This document shows, in pieces, positions 8,376 to 16,819 of a stretch of 36,567 nt of DNA. The stretch is from Vicinamibacteria bacterium. Its GTDB lineage: Bacteria; Acidobacteriota; Vicinamibacteria; Fen-336; JAGNNV01. Position 1 is the stretch's first letter. The number at the start of each line of letters is the position of its first letter. Where the stretch lies: the NCBI GenBank assembly GCA_017990495.1, contig JAGNNV010000011.1, positions 1-36,567 of the forward strand. The letters run 5' to 3'. The notes below the pieces were generated by a model, which worked only from the letters and a program-made list of their open reading frames with translations, did not search any database and was not told the DNA's origin. The position numbers and the translations under genes are program-made.

Positions 8376-9809
8376 CTAGTTCGACTGCATTTCCGGGCTG
8401 GAAAGAATCAGGCCTGCCACCTTGGCGACGGTTCCCGGATGACCCTTCGTGAGACCCTTGGCGGCGCCCATGGTCCGTTCGGACAAGCCGCCACCGAACA
8501 CCTCACGGTTGAAGAATGCGGCGATAGAGACGGAACTCCCGGCGTCGTATCGAGCTGCAGCCAGCCTGGGGGCGAGTCGCACCTGCACTCCCCGGATGGT
8601 GTCGTTCGCCAGGTCCAAGGCGAAGTTCAGCCGATAGACGTGGGCCGAACTCTGCCAGTCGCGCCCACGATCGGACCAACCGGTAGGTGGAGTACAGAAG
8701 TACGGGCGCATCCCCATCTTGTCAAGATGCCAAATTAGCCCGGGCTCAGCGGATTCGACCCTCGCACCCGTGGCCCTGAGCGCAGCGACGAGGTATAGAA
8801 AGGGCGTCCGATACCTTGGCTGGTCCGCGGCCGCCCGAAACTCTGCGCTGGTGAAGAGAGTCCGTGTGACCGAACGAAGATCCCCGCCGGTTTCAATGAA
8901 CGTTCGCGCGCAGGTGTCGACGAGTGACGGCGGTGGATCGTCCGCCACAAACCGCCGTGCCAGCTTGAAGCACACGAAGCGAGCGGTCGCGGGATGAGCG
9001 GCGAGGTAGGTCAGCACTCGGTCTCCATCCTCTACCCCTCCGCCAGCAGGAACCTCCAGGCCGAATACCCTCTTCGGACCTTCATCGTGGTCGGCGGGCC
9101 GAAACACGAACCTGCCCTTGGTCTTCAAATCGTCGATCGACCAACCGGTGAAGCATCTCGCCGCGGCTATTACGTCCTCCTGGGTGTAGCCGCCATCGAC
9201 GCCCAAAGTGTGCAACTCAAGAAGTTCTCGGCCATAGTTCTCGTTCAGGCCGCGCGCGACTTTCCCATTGGTTGTGGAGTTTCTCCGGCTCAGGTAGTTG
9301 TCGAGATAGAACAACATAGCTGGATGGCGCGCTGTGGCACGCAAGAGGTCTGCGAACTTTCCGAACACGTGGGGCCGAATCGCGTCGCGTTCATACGGGA
9401 TAATGCTCTGCCTGACGAACTGGTGTTGAAGGTTCACGTTGAAGTGGTTGAACCAGAAGTCGACGAGCACTTCCTCAAGCTGGTTCTGCGCCTCAATGGC
9501 GCGCACCACTTTGGCGGTCTGGAGTTCCTCCACGACGAGGGGCATGCCGCGTCCGAAGGCTCTACGGCCATGATAGATATCGAGCAGCGTAGCGACTGAG
9601 TACTTGAGAGACTTGAACCGCAAGAGCTGGGCGGCCAACGGTGGATCCGGACGCGGGTTCAGTTGTTCCTCAAGGTACCTGCCGAGGCCCTTGTTTACGA
9701 CCCGGCTGATTTGACCAGGACGCGGGCCAAAGCCCGCCCGGTTGAGGAAGTGAACGACTGCCTTGTTGGCGTCTTTCGCGGCTGGACGGAATTGGGATAC
9801 TGCTTCCAT
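8376..9809 (-). CDS. DUF1800 family protein
   Basis: A 477-residue protein with the family landmarks: HFLNRAGFGPRPGQ near the N-terminus, VDFWFNHFNVN, the NENYGRELLELHTLGVDGG signature followed by YTQEDVIAAARCFTGW, and a C-terminal LILSSPEMQ end. The function of DUF1800 is unknown, but it is nearly always encoded with DUF1501, as here. I start at ATG 9809 since GGAG lies four bases upstream. The preceding GTG (9812) has no room for a ribosome site. It begins nine bases after the stop of the HMA-like gene, so it is read with czcA. Unlike its partner it shows no clear signal peptide. Confidence 0.9.
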   Translation of the reverse strand: MEAVSQFRPAAKDANKAVVHFLNRAGFGPRPGQISRVVNKGLGRYLEEQLNPRPDPPLAAQLLRFKSLKYSVATLLDIYHGRRAFGRGMPLVVEELQTAKVVRAIEAQNQLEEVLVDFWFNHFNVNLQHQFVRQSIIPYERDAIRPHVFGKFADLLRATARHPAMLFYLDNYLSRRNSTTNGKVARGLNENYGRELLELHTLGVDGGYTQEDVIAAARCFTGWSIDDLKTKGRFVFRPADHDEGPKRVFGLEVPAGGGVEDGDRVLTYLAAHPATARFVCFKLARRFVADDPPPSLVDTCARTFIETGGDLRSVTRTLFTSAEFRAAADQPRYRTPFLYLVAALRATGARVESAEPGLIWHLDKMGMRPYFCTPPTGWSDRGRDWQSSAHVYRLNFALDLANDTIRGVQVRLAPRLAAARYDAGSSVSIAAFFNREVFGGGLSERTMGAAKGLTKGHPGTVAKVAGLILSSPEMQSN

Positions 9810-9818
9810 CACGCTCCT

Positions 9819-10073
9819 TCACTTTGCTGGGGGGAATTCTCTGGCTCGCCGACGGATCTCAGCGGAGAGGAGCGCGGCCGTGACAGTCCCTGGGTCGTAC
9901 TCGATGGTTACCCGCGCCTCACCGCGCGCCCAGGCTATTGAGGCGCTGTGGACGCCGCTGATCTCCTGAAGCAAGGTGGTGAAGCGAATCAACAGCCGGT
10001 CCTGATCCGTGGGCGAGCCCTCGTTGGCGAGCCGCACCAAGACCTCGCAGATGGCGGACGGCATGTCCGTCAT
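9819..10073 (-). CDS. Small HMA-like protein lacking the metal-binding cysteines
   Basis: An 84-residue soluble protein. Residues 20-80 have the beta-alpha-beta rhythm of a heavy-metal-associated domain: LIRFTTLLQEISGVHSAS, a strand with an ARVTIEYDP end, then a helix AALLSAEIRRRAREF. The MxCxxC loop that binds metal is absent, and the only Cys is C9. The ATG overlaps the czcA stop (ATGA), so its synthesis is coupled to the pump. It could be a regulatory or adaptor relative of HMA domains, or an unrelated ferredoxin-like fold. No function is assigned. Confidence 0.6.
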   Translation of the reverse strand: MTDMPSAICEVLVRLANEGSPTDQDRLLIRFTTLLQEISGVHSASIAWARGEARVTIEYDPGTVTAALLSAEIRRRAREFPPAK

Positions 10074-13000
10074 CGCTGGTTTTCCCCAGGCGCGACGGGC
10101 GCGCTTCGACGGAGAAGTCCGTAGATCGTTGGCAGAACGAGGAGGGTGAGAAGCGTGCAGGTGATCAGGCCGCCGATCACGACGGTGGCGAGCGGCCGCT
10201 GCACTTCCGCTCCTGAACCGGTCGCGAGCGCCATCGGCACGAACCCCAGCGAGGCCACCAACGCGGTCATCAGGACAGGGCGCATGCGAAGGGCGCAGGC
10301 CTGCCGCAGCACATCCCCGATCGGAAGATCCGAACTCGACTCAAGCTCTCGGATCTGGCTCACCAGGACGAGACCGTTGAGGACAGCCACACCGAAGAGA
10401 GCGATGAAGCCAACGCCCGCGGAGATCGAGAAGGGAAGGTCCCGCAGAGCGAGCGCGAATACGCCCCCAACGGCGGCGAATGGCACGTTGAGATAGATGA
10501 GAGCCGCCGGCCCCACGGAACCGAACATGAAATAGAGCATCGCGAAGATCAGCGCCAAGGCCAGAGGCACAACGATCAACAACCGCTGCGTCGCAGCCTG
10601 GAGGTTTTCGAATTGACCGCCCCACTCGAGGTAGTACCCGGTGGGGAGCCGGACCTCTTTCACGAGCGTGGCGGTGGCTTCGGCCACGAATGAAGAGACG
10701 TCCCGTCCGCGGACATTCACTTCCACCACGATGCGACGGTGAACGGCTTCGCGGCTGATCTGCGAGGGCCCGGTGTCGATCTTGATTTCCGACAGTTGAG
10801 CCAAGGGCACGCTGGCGCCCGAGGACGACAGCACCGGGATCTGGCCCAGGCCGTCGAGACTCTCCGCGGTCCGATCATCGAAGCGCACGGCCAGGGAGAA
10901 TCTCCGCTGGCCTTCAAATACCGCGCCCACAACCTTCCCCGCCCTCGCCGCCTCGACCGTGTCCAGAACATCTCGGACTGAGATGCCATAGCGCGCGCAG
11001 CGGTCACGATCGACCCTGATCCGGATCATCGGCAGGCCGGTGGTCTGCTCGGCGCGAACGTCCGCCGCGCCGGGCACCTTGGCCAGAACCGCGGCGATCT
11101 CCTGGCCCGTTTTCGCCAGAAGATCCAGATCCTCGCCAAATAGCTTGACGGCAACGTCCGATCGCACACCCGCGATCAATTCGTTGAAGCGCATCTCGAT
11201 CGGCTGGGTGAAAGCGAGCCCGTTCCCTGGCGCCCCGTCTGAGAGCGCTGACTCCATCTTCTCGATCAGCTCGCCCTTCGATTTCACGGTCCACTCGGAT
11301 CGGGGCTTGAGGATGATGAAGCCGTCGGAAAGCTCGATGCCCATCACATCGGTGGCGATCTCCGGGCTTCCGGAGCGTGTGACGACGGTCTTGACCTCTG
11401 GAAAACGCATGAGGATCTTTTCTATCCGTGTGGTGGCGGCTACGGTTTCGGACAAAGCCACGGAGGGCAGGCGAATCGACTGAAGGGCGATGTCCCCCTC
11501 ATCAAGGCGAGGGATGAACTCACCGCCGAGTCGGGTTGCAACAAAACCGGCGAGCGCAAGGCCGATGAGGGCGACCGCGATCAACACTTTGGGGCGCAAG
11601 AAGCTCTGATCGAGAAGTTTCAGATAGATGGAGCGAAGGCGGCCCACAAAACGTGGCTCGTGGTCGGCGGCTCCAGTCTTCAGAAAGAGCGACGCCAGGA
11701 CCGGGATCAACGTGGCAGTCAGGAGAAGCGAGGCGACGAGCGCGAAAACGACGACGAAGGCCATCGGCTTGAACATCTTGCCTTCGATGCCGCCAAGCGT
11801 GAGGATGGGCAGATAAACGAGAATGATGATTCCGACGCCGAAGGTCACAGGCCGAACCACCTCACGGGCGGCCTCGGCCGTAACCTGCCGCACCGTCTTG
11901 CCGTGACCCGGCTCATTGAGGCGGCGAACCACGTTCTCGATAAGGACCACCGCGCCGTCGACGATCAGGCCAAAGTCGATGGCTCCGAGGCTCATCAGAT
12001 TGGCCGAGATCCGGCCCTGAAGCATTCCCGTGAACGCCGCTAGCATGGAAAGCGGAATCGCGGAGGCGACGATCAGTCCGGCCCTGAAGTTGCCAAGAAA
12101 AGCGAACAGCACTGCGACCACGAGCAACCCTCCTTCAAGGAGGTTCTTCTCGACGGTGGCCAGAACCTTGCGAACGAAGTCTGACCGGTCATAAAAGGGA
12201 ACGACCCGGACACCATCGGGGAGACTCGACTGGAGTTCCTCGATGGCTTTGCCCACGCGAGTGGCCACATCCAATGCGTTCTCTCCGGCGAGCATCTGTG
12301 CGATACCAACGACGGTTTCTCCCTTTCCGTCCGCGGTGGCGGCGCCTATGCGCAACATCGCCCCAACACGAACCTCGGCCACGCTCGATATGGTTACGGG
12401 GGTTCCGCCGGCGCCCACCCGGAGCACCAGCTTTCCAAGGTCGGAGACATTGCGCGCGAGACCGTCTCCACGGATGACGTACTGCTCCCGGTTGCGCTCG
12501 ATGTATCCGCCACCGGCGTTTCCGTTTCCGGCCTCAACAGCGTCGAAGACCTCCTTAAGGGAGATCCCGAATCCACGCAGCTTCGCCGGATCGACGACCA
12601 CCTGATACTGCTTCGGGAGCCCTCCCCACACGTTTACCTCGGTAACGCCCGGGATCGCGCGCAGCCGTGGGGCAATATCCCAGTCGAGAAGCGTCCGGCG
12701 TTCCATTGCGGAAAGCTCGCCGCCTTCAACCGTGAACATGAAGACCTCGCCCAAGCCGGTGGAGACGGGGCCCATCTCAGGCACGCCGAATCCTGCCGGG
12801 ATGTTCTCTTTGGCCTGGGAGAGCCGCTCGCTCACCAGTTGACGCGCGAAGTACACGTTCACATGGTCTTCAAAGACCACCGTTATCGCGGAGAGTCCGT
12901 AGCGCGAAATCGAGCGGATCTCCACAAGGTCGGGCAAACCGTTCATGGCGGCTTCAATGGGGTAGGTTACGAACTGCTCCATCTCCGCAGGCCCGAGGGC

Positions 13001-13162
13001 TGGGGCCTTGGTGAGAATCTGCACCTGCACATTCGTCACGTCCGGAACAGCGTCAATAGGCAATTGGGTGACCGCGTACCCGCCGCCGAACACAAGAAGG
13101 ACGGCAAGGATCAGGACTACGGGACGATTGTCGAGACTCCAGTCAACGAGTCGGTTCAGCAT
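10070..13162 (-). CDS. czcA: Heavy-metal RND efflux pump, CzcA type
   Basis: The inner-membrane proton-driven component of a trans-envelope pump, about 1030 residues, the normal length for HME-RND proteins. After the first helix (RPVVLILAVLLVFGGGYAV) comes a large periplasmic domain, then helix 4 with DFGLIVDGAVVLIEN. D396, D402 and E409 form the proton-relay set, and the DFG-x-IVDGAVV form is characteristic of pumps for divalent Zn, Co and Cd, not Cu/Ag. A second periplasmic domain and C-terminal helices follow. I start at ATG 13162, one base after the czcB stop (TGAGATG). A longer start at 13195 would overlap czcB. It is followed by the HMA-like gene in ATGA overlap. Substrate range is inferred from the motif and the neighbouring ATPase. 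Confidence 0.95.
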   Translation of the reverse strand: MLNRLVDWSLDNRPVVLILAVLLVFGGGYAVTQLPIDAVPDVTNVQVQILTKAPALGPAEMEQFVTYPIEAAMNGLPDLVEIRSISRYGLSAITVVFEDHVNVYFARQLVSERLSQAKENIPAGFGVPEMGPVSTGLGEVFMFTVEGGELSAMERRTLLDWDIAPRLRAIPGVTEVNVWGGLPKQYQVVVDPAKLRGFGISLKEVFDAVEAGNGNAGGGYIERNREQYVIRGDGLARNVSDLGKLVLRVGAGGTPVTISSVAEVRVGAMLRIGAATADGKGETVVGIAQMLAGENALDVATRVGKAIEELQSSLPDGVRVVPFYDRSDFVRKVLATVEKNLLEGGLLVVAVLFAFLGNFRAGLIVASAIPLSMLAAFTGMLQGRISANLMSLGAIDFGLIVDGAVVLIENVVRRLNEPGHGKTVRQVTAEAAREVVRPVTFGVGIIILVYLPILTLGGIEGKMFKPMAFVVVFALVASLLLTATLIPVLASLFLKTGAADHEPRFVGRLRSIYLKLLDQSFLRPKVLIAVALIGLALAGFVATRLGGEFIPRLDEGDIALQSIRLPSVALSETVAATTRIEKILMRFPEVKTVVTRSGSPEIATDVMGIELSDGFIILKPRSEWTVKSKGELIEKMESALSDGAPGNGLAFTQPIEMRFNELIAGVRSDVAVKLFGEDLDLLAKTGQEIAAVLAKVPGAADVRAEQTTGLPMIRIRVDRDRCARYGISVRDVLDTVEAARAGKVVGAVFEGQRRFSLAVRFDDRTAESLDGLGQIPVLSSSGASVPLAQLSEIKIDTGPSQISREAVHRRIVVEVNVRGRDVSSFVAEATATLVKEVRLPTGYYLEWGGQFENLQAATQRLLIVVPLALALIFAMLYFMFGSVGPAALIYLNVPFAAVGGVFALALRDLPFSISAGVGFIALFGVAVLNGLVLVSQIRELESSSDLPIGDVLRQACALRMRPVLMTALVASLGFVPMALATGSGAEVQRPLATVVIGGLITCTLLTLLVLPTIYGLLRRSAPVAPGENQR

Positions 13163-13163
13163 C

Positions 13164-14411
13164 TCAGTGCTCGTCCGCCAGTGAAGCCTTCGCAAACTCA
13201 GACTTAAGGATGAAGCTGCCCTCGGTCACCACAACGTCGCCCGCCTTCACGCCCGAATAGACTTCGGTGAATCCCTCGAAGGTGTGGCCGATTTCCACGA
13301 GACGCCGTTCGAAGGCTCCGGCGGAGGTTCGTACGAACAAAACCGCCCGACCCTCAAGGGTCTGGAACGCCGATTGCGGGACCGCCACCACCGTCTTTCC
13401 CTCGTAGCTCTGAGGGACATTGACCTGAGCCTTCACGAACATCCCAGGGCGAAGCTGTTCGTCTGGGTTTGAAACCGTGGCCCGTAACTGAATCGTGCGC
13501 GTGGCGGGGTCCACCATGCTGCCCAGGAAGTCGATCCTTCCCTTGAAAGCGCGCTCCGGGTACGCCTCGGCGCGGATCGTCACTCCGACCCCTTCGCGCA
13601 ACATGGACAAGTCTTTCTCGTAGGCCTGCATGAATACCCACACGCTGGATATATCGACAATGGTGACCAGCGGCTGTAGCGCTTCTACGAGGGCGCCTGG
13701 GGCCACTTTTCGCTCGGTGACGCGACCGTCGAATGGTGCCCTGACCGAGAGGCGGATCCCACCCGGGAATGTGAGGGCGGCCCCGGATTCAATAGCCGCA
13801 CGTATGCGGGCAATCTCCGCTTCTGATTCCCCGAGGAGCCGCAACCCCCTTTCGGAAGCCTCCGCAGACGCGCGTTTTCCAAGATAGTCCCCTTCGCGCG
13901 CCTGGAACTCGCCTTGGCTGATCGCCTTGCTTCCAACCAGCACCTTGGCGCGCTCGTACGTTCTGTCCGCGAGGCGGAGGTCGGAGAGAGCTTTGATGAA
14001 TTCTTCCTGCGCCTCGCCCAGCTCCACGCTCTCGAGCACCACCAGGGGAGACCCCTTCTGAACGCGGGCTCCCAGATCGCGGGGCATTTCGACCACACGC
14101 CCGCGCACCTGCGCTGCGACGGCCATAAGCCGGTTCTCGTTCGCGGCGACGTTGCCGTTGAGGACCAGCAGATGTTCCAGGCTTACTGGCTTGATGGTCC
14201 AGGTATCGATTCCCGCCTCGGCGATCGCCGCCGAGGTGAGTGTGACGGTTTCGGGCATTTCATCGTGGCCTTTTTCTTCGCCATGGGCTTCTTTGGCCTG
14301 CGTCTCCGCGGTCTTCGGCGATTCGTTCGTCGGCTTCTCCGCCGACCCGCAACTAGCCATGAAGATCGCGGCTGCAAGCGCAGACGCCGAGGTTCTTGAA
14401 AGTACTTTCAT
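13164..14411 (-). CDS. czcB: RND periplasmic adaptor (membrane fusion) protein, CzcB type
   Basis: A 415-residue lipoprotein adaptor that links CzcA to the outer-membrane channel. The lipobox is FMASC with the acylated Cys at 21. A His/Glu-rich linker (KEAHGEEKGHDEM) follows and may bind metal. The lipoyl/barrel-sandwich parts are seen in VRGRVVEMPRDLGARVQKG and VRAPFDGRVTERKVAPGA, the alpha-hairpin lies between them, and the beta-barrel region has the RTIQLRATVSNPDEQLRPGM pattern typical of the family. Its ATG overlaps the czcC stop (ATGA) and its stop is one base from the czcA start, so the three pump genes are translationally coupled. Confidence 0.93.
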   Translation of the reverse strand: MKVLSRTSASALAAAIFMASCGSAEKPTNESPKTAETQAKEAHGEEKGHDEMPETVTLTSAAIAEAGIDTWTIKPVSLEHLLVLNGNVAANENRLMAVAAQVRGRVVEMPRDLGARVQKGSPLVVLESVELGEAQEEFIKALSDLRLADRTYERAKVLVGSKAISQGEFQAREGDYLGKRASAEASERGLRLLGESEAEIARIRAAIESGAALTFPGGIRLSVRAPFDGRVTERKVAPGALVEALQPLVTIVDISSVWVFMQAYEKDLSMLREGVGVTIRAEAYPERAFKGRIDFLGSMVDPATRTIQLRATVSNPDEQLRPGMFVKAQVNVPQSYEGKTVVAVPQSAFQTLEGRAVLFVRTSAGAFERRLVEIGHTFEGFTEVYSGVKAGDVVVTEGSFILKSEFAKASLADEH

Positions 14412-15655
14412 CGCTTTTCTCCCACGCCGTCATAACGTCCGCTGATCCGATCGATTTCTGTCCGGGCCCTGACAAGGGCTAGCCCGGCCGAGAGTTCCTC
14501 TATTTCCGCAGCCCGCAGGGTGCGTTGAGCGTCGAGTAAATCGAGCAGGGAGGTTTCTCCCGCCTCGTAGCTCAAGCGAACCAACTCGAACGTCCTGCGT
14601 GCGGCCGGAACGATTCCCGTCTCCAGAAGTCGCGAAGTCGCTTCTGCGGCCTCGGCCTCTTGAACGGCCTGCTCAAAAGCGAGAGAAACCTCAAGACGCG
14701 ACCTCTCAATGGCAGCCCGAGCCAGCGACACCGCTGCCTCCGCCCGCGCGACCTCGCGGCGCCCTCCGTTCCATACAGGCAGGCTGACGCCAACCGAAAA
14801 ACTCCATGACCGTTTGTCGATCTCACTCGTTTGGAGCCATGAAAGATCGAGGTCCGGACCTCGCGCAGCTCGGGCCAGGGCGGCAAGGCCCTTCTCACGC
14901 TCGAGCCCCGCGATGGCGGTTCGGAGATAGGGGCTCGACCGCGCCAGCCCCTGGCGGCGCGCTTCGATCTCCGTGGGGGCGATCGCCCTCGGCGGAGCGA
15001 CGGCAAGCTGAACGGAATCACCCAGTGGTTCGACCGCGAGGAGACGAAGAGCCTCCTCGGCAGCGCGCGCCTCGAGTTCGGCATTGCGGACCACCAGAGC
15101 GGCTCGAAGGCGCTCAGCGTGCGCGCGGTTACGATCCGCCTCGCGCGCTTCGCCTACATCCACACGCCGCGTTGTGAGTTCAAGGACGCCGGCCGCGGCT
15201 TCGTCGTTCCGTTGGGCAAGGTCTCGAGCGCTACGCGCATACTGCAGCCGCCAGAAAGCGGCACGCGCTTGAAGTTCCAGATCCCAGCGCGCCGACTCTT
15301 CGCCAGACATCGCGACGCGGCCAGCCAGTTCGGCGGCTCGCTCGCGTGCGGGGCGAACGCCGGGCCAGGGGACAGTCTGAGAAATCGAAAAGTTCCACTC
15401 CGGGTTGCCGACCTGCGAATCAGGGAACCCGCGGCCCCGACCACGCGCCAAGCCGATCACAGGGTCGGGCCACGCGCCGGCCGCGCGCAGCTCCGCAGCA
15501 GCCAGACGCTGCGTCGCCACCGTCTGGGCGGCCCGCGGGTGAGCCCTCAGCACAATTTCCACGTACGCGTCTATGTCCAGCAGTAGCTGAGCCATCGCCG
15601 AAACCGGCAGCAGGGAAAACACCACGAAAAACAGCCATCTCGTTCGAGAAAACAC
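14408..15655 (-). CDS. czcC: Outer-membrane efflux channel of the TolC family, CzcC type
   Basis: About 415 residues with a signal peptide (RWLFFVVFSLLPVSAMA, cleavage near Q23). Two TolC-type repeats of long amphipathic helices follow. Landmarks are VLRAHPRAAQTVATQRLAAAEL, the WPDPVIG and PEWNFSISQTVPWPG strands, and in the second repeat FSVGVSLPVWNGGRREVARAE and LSYEAGETSLLDLLDAQRTL. It forms the outer-membrane exit duct for CzcBA. I prefer the GTG at 15655, which has GGAGG just upstream. A GTG at 15667 would add four residues. It begins 95 bases after the small Cys-rich gene. Confidence 0.92.
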   Translation of the reverse strand: MFSRTRWLFFVVFSLLPVSAMAQLLLDIDAYVEIVLRAHPRAAQTVATQRLAAAELRAAGAWPDPVIGLARGRGRGFPDSQVGNPEWNFSISQTVPWPGVRPARERAAELAGRVAMSGEESARWDLELQARAAFWRLQYARSARDLAQRNDEAAAGVLELTTRRVDVGEAREADRNRAHAERLRAALVVRNAELEARAAEEALRLLAVEPLGDSVQLAVAPPRAIAPTEIEARRQGLARSSPYLRTAIAGLEREKGLAALARAARGPDLDLSWLQTSEIDKRSWSFSVGVSLPVWNGGRREVARAEAAVSLARAAIERSRLEVSLAFEQAVQEAEAAEATSRLLETGIVPAARRTFELVRLSYEAGETSLLDLLDAQRTLRAAEIEELSAGLALVRARTEIDRISGRYDGVGEKR

Positions 15656-15750
15656 GCACGCCTCCACGCTCCTGATTGTTCAGAGAGGCCCAACCAGGCA
15701 AGGCAGGCCAGTGAAGGCGCCTTGGTCCCCGGGGGCCGAAATCCGGCTAA

Positions 15751-16074
15751 CTAAGCGCGGAGGAGCGGAGGGTGGAAGATCGAGACGGAAACGCCGTCGA
15801 GTGGAGACTCGGGCGCCTGCTCGGTGGGATTCGTGATGCGCCCGAGATTCGTCATCACACTAGGGCGATTCGATTCAGCGCCAATGCAGCAGCAGAAGCA
15901 GTCAGGCACGCAGATGGTGGAGCAGGACTCACCGGTTGAATTGGCGCTGACAACCTCGATATCGGATGCCATTGCAATGCGCTGGTCGCATAACGCGTCA
16001 GCGGCAAGGTCTTGCCCGATGCACAGGAGCAGGACCACCGCCAAGAGGCGAAATGCAACCGAAAAGCGAGACAT
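15751..16074 (-). CDS. Small exported Cys-rich protein ahead of czcCBA
   Basis: A 107-residue protein with a hydrophobic export segment (FSVAFRLLAVVLLLCIG). The mature part has a compact cysteine cluster, CSTICVPDCFCCC, likely to bind soft metal, and ends in the hydrophobic/basic tail IFHPPLLRA. Small exported proteins of this sort often precede czc/cus channel genes and are thought to sense or buffer periplasmic metal, but I cannot name the family. I start at ATG 16074, in front of the signal sequence. An in-frame ATG at 16116 would add 14 residues before it. It follows the methyltransferase after 60 bases, which may hold a secondary promoter. Confidence 0.7.
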   Translation of the reverse strand: MSRFSVAFRLLAVVLLLCIGQDLAADALCDQRIAMASDIEVVSANSTGESCSTICVPDCFCCCIGAESNRPSVMTNLGRITNPTEQAPESPLDGVSVSIFHPPLLRA

Positions 16075-16134
16075 CGCCCCAAAGTGTAGCCCATTGGGAC
16101 AGAAACGAGGAGACATTTCTTCGTCAGCCCGCAG

Positions 16135-16797
16135 CTAAGTGGGTCGAACCGCGCGGTACAGGGCCATCGTTCCGTAGATCGTGGAGAAGGTCCGCCGCTC
16201 TGATACCTCCACGAAGCCAGCTCTCTCGAAAAGCGGAACGAGTCTGCCACGAACGTTGTCGTTGGTATTCCCGAAACCGTCCAGCGCCTGAATGCTCAGG
16301 AACAGGCCACGCATGACGATGTTCCCCGCGCGCCCCCAGTCAGCGATATGCAGCGAGGCGCCCGGCTTTACAACGCGGAACAACTCCCGCGCTGTGCGCT
16401 CCTTGTTCGCCCACGACAAATGGTGAAAGAACAGACTTGAAACCACGCGATCAAAATTCGCGGCCGGATACGGTAGTTCATGCGACATTGCGCAATCCAA
16501 GCTCAGAGAGACCCCTGCTTCTCGCGCCTTCCGCGATGCGATCGACAGGATCCGCGGGTCGGCATCGACGCCTGTGACGTCTGCTCGGGGCTCATGTTGT
16601 TTGATCCAGACAGCCATGGTTCCTGTTCCACAGGCCAGATCGAGGACTCGATGACCGGGCTCGAACCGGGCTTGGCTGATGAGCGCTTCCTTGAAACGGC
16701 GTTCGCGCGTGGTAGCGCCGACCACGGCATCGTAGAAGGGGGTGAGCCAGTGAAAGCCAAGCGCTGGCACGTATTTGGATTCAAGCGAGAACGGCAT
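16135..16797 (-). CDS. Class I SAM-dependent methyltransferase
   Basis: A 220-residue cytoplasmic enzyme with the Rossmann methyltransferase order: motif I VLDLACGTGTMA (51-62), the acidic SAM-ribose strand VTGVDADP (74-81), then NFDRVVSSLFFHHLSW, and a post-motif FRVVKPGASLHIADWG typical of UbiE/COQ5-like and related enzymes. The substrate is not evident. There is no Cys pattern of the arsenite methyltransferase ArsM, so methylation of arsenic is not suggested. I start at ATG 16797. The frame is open upstream, but that part lies within the kinase gene. Its ribosome site is weak, and it starts 22 bases after the kinase stop. Confidence 0.88.
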   Translation of the reverse strand: MPFSLESKYVPALGFHWLTPFYDAVVGATTRERRFKEALISQARFEPGHRVLDLACGTGTMAVWIKQHEPRADVTGVDADPRILSIASRKAREAGVSLSLDCAMSHELPYPAANFDRVVSSLFFHHLSWANKERTARELFRVVKPGASLHIADWGRAGNIVMRGLFLSIQALDGFGNTNDNVRGRLVPLFERAGFVEVSERRTFSTIYGTMALYRAVRPT

Positions 16798-16819
16798 CGG
16801 TTTATTTGTACTCCATGAT

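Noticed and set aside
16802-16816. Four-codon ATG-GAG-TAC-AAA-TAA minus-strand reading frame between the kinase and the methyltransferase
   Set aside because: Too short to support as a leader peptide and no ribosome site or hairpin accompanies it.
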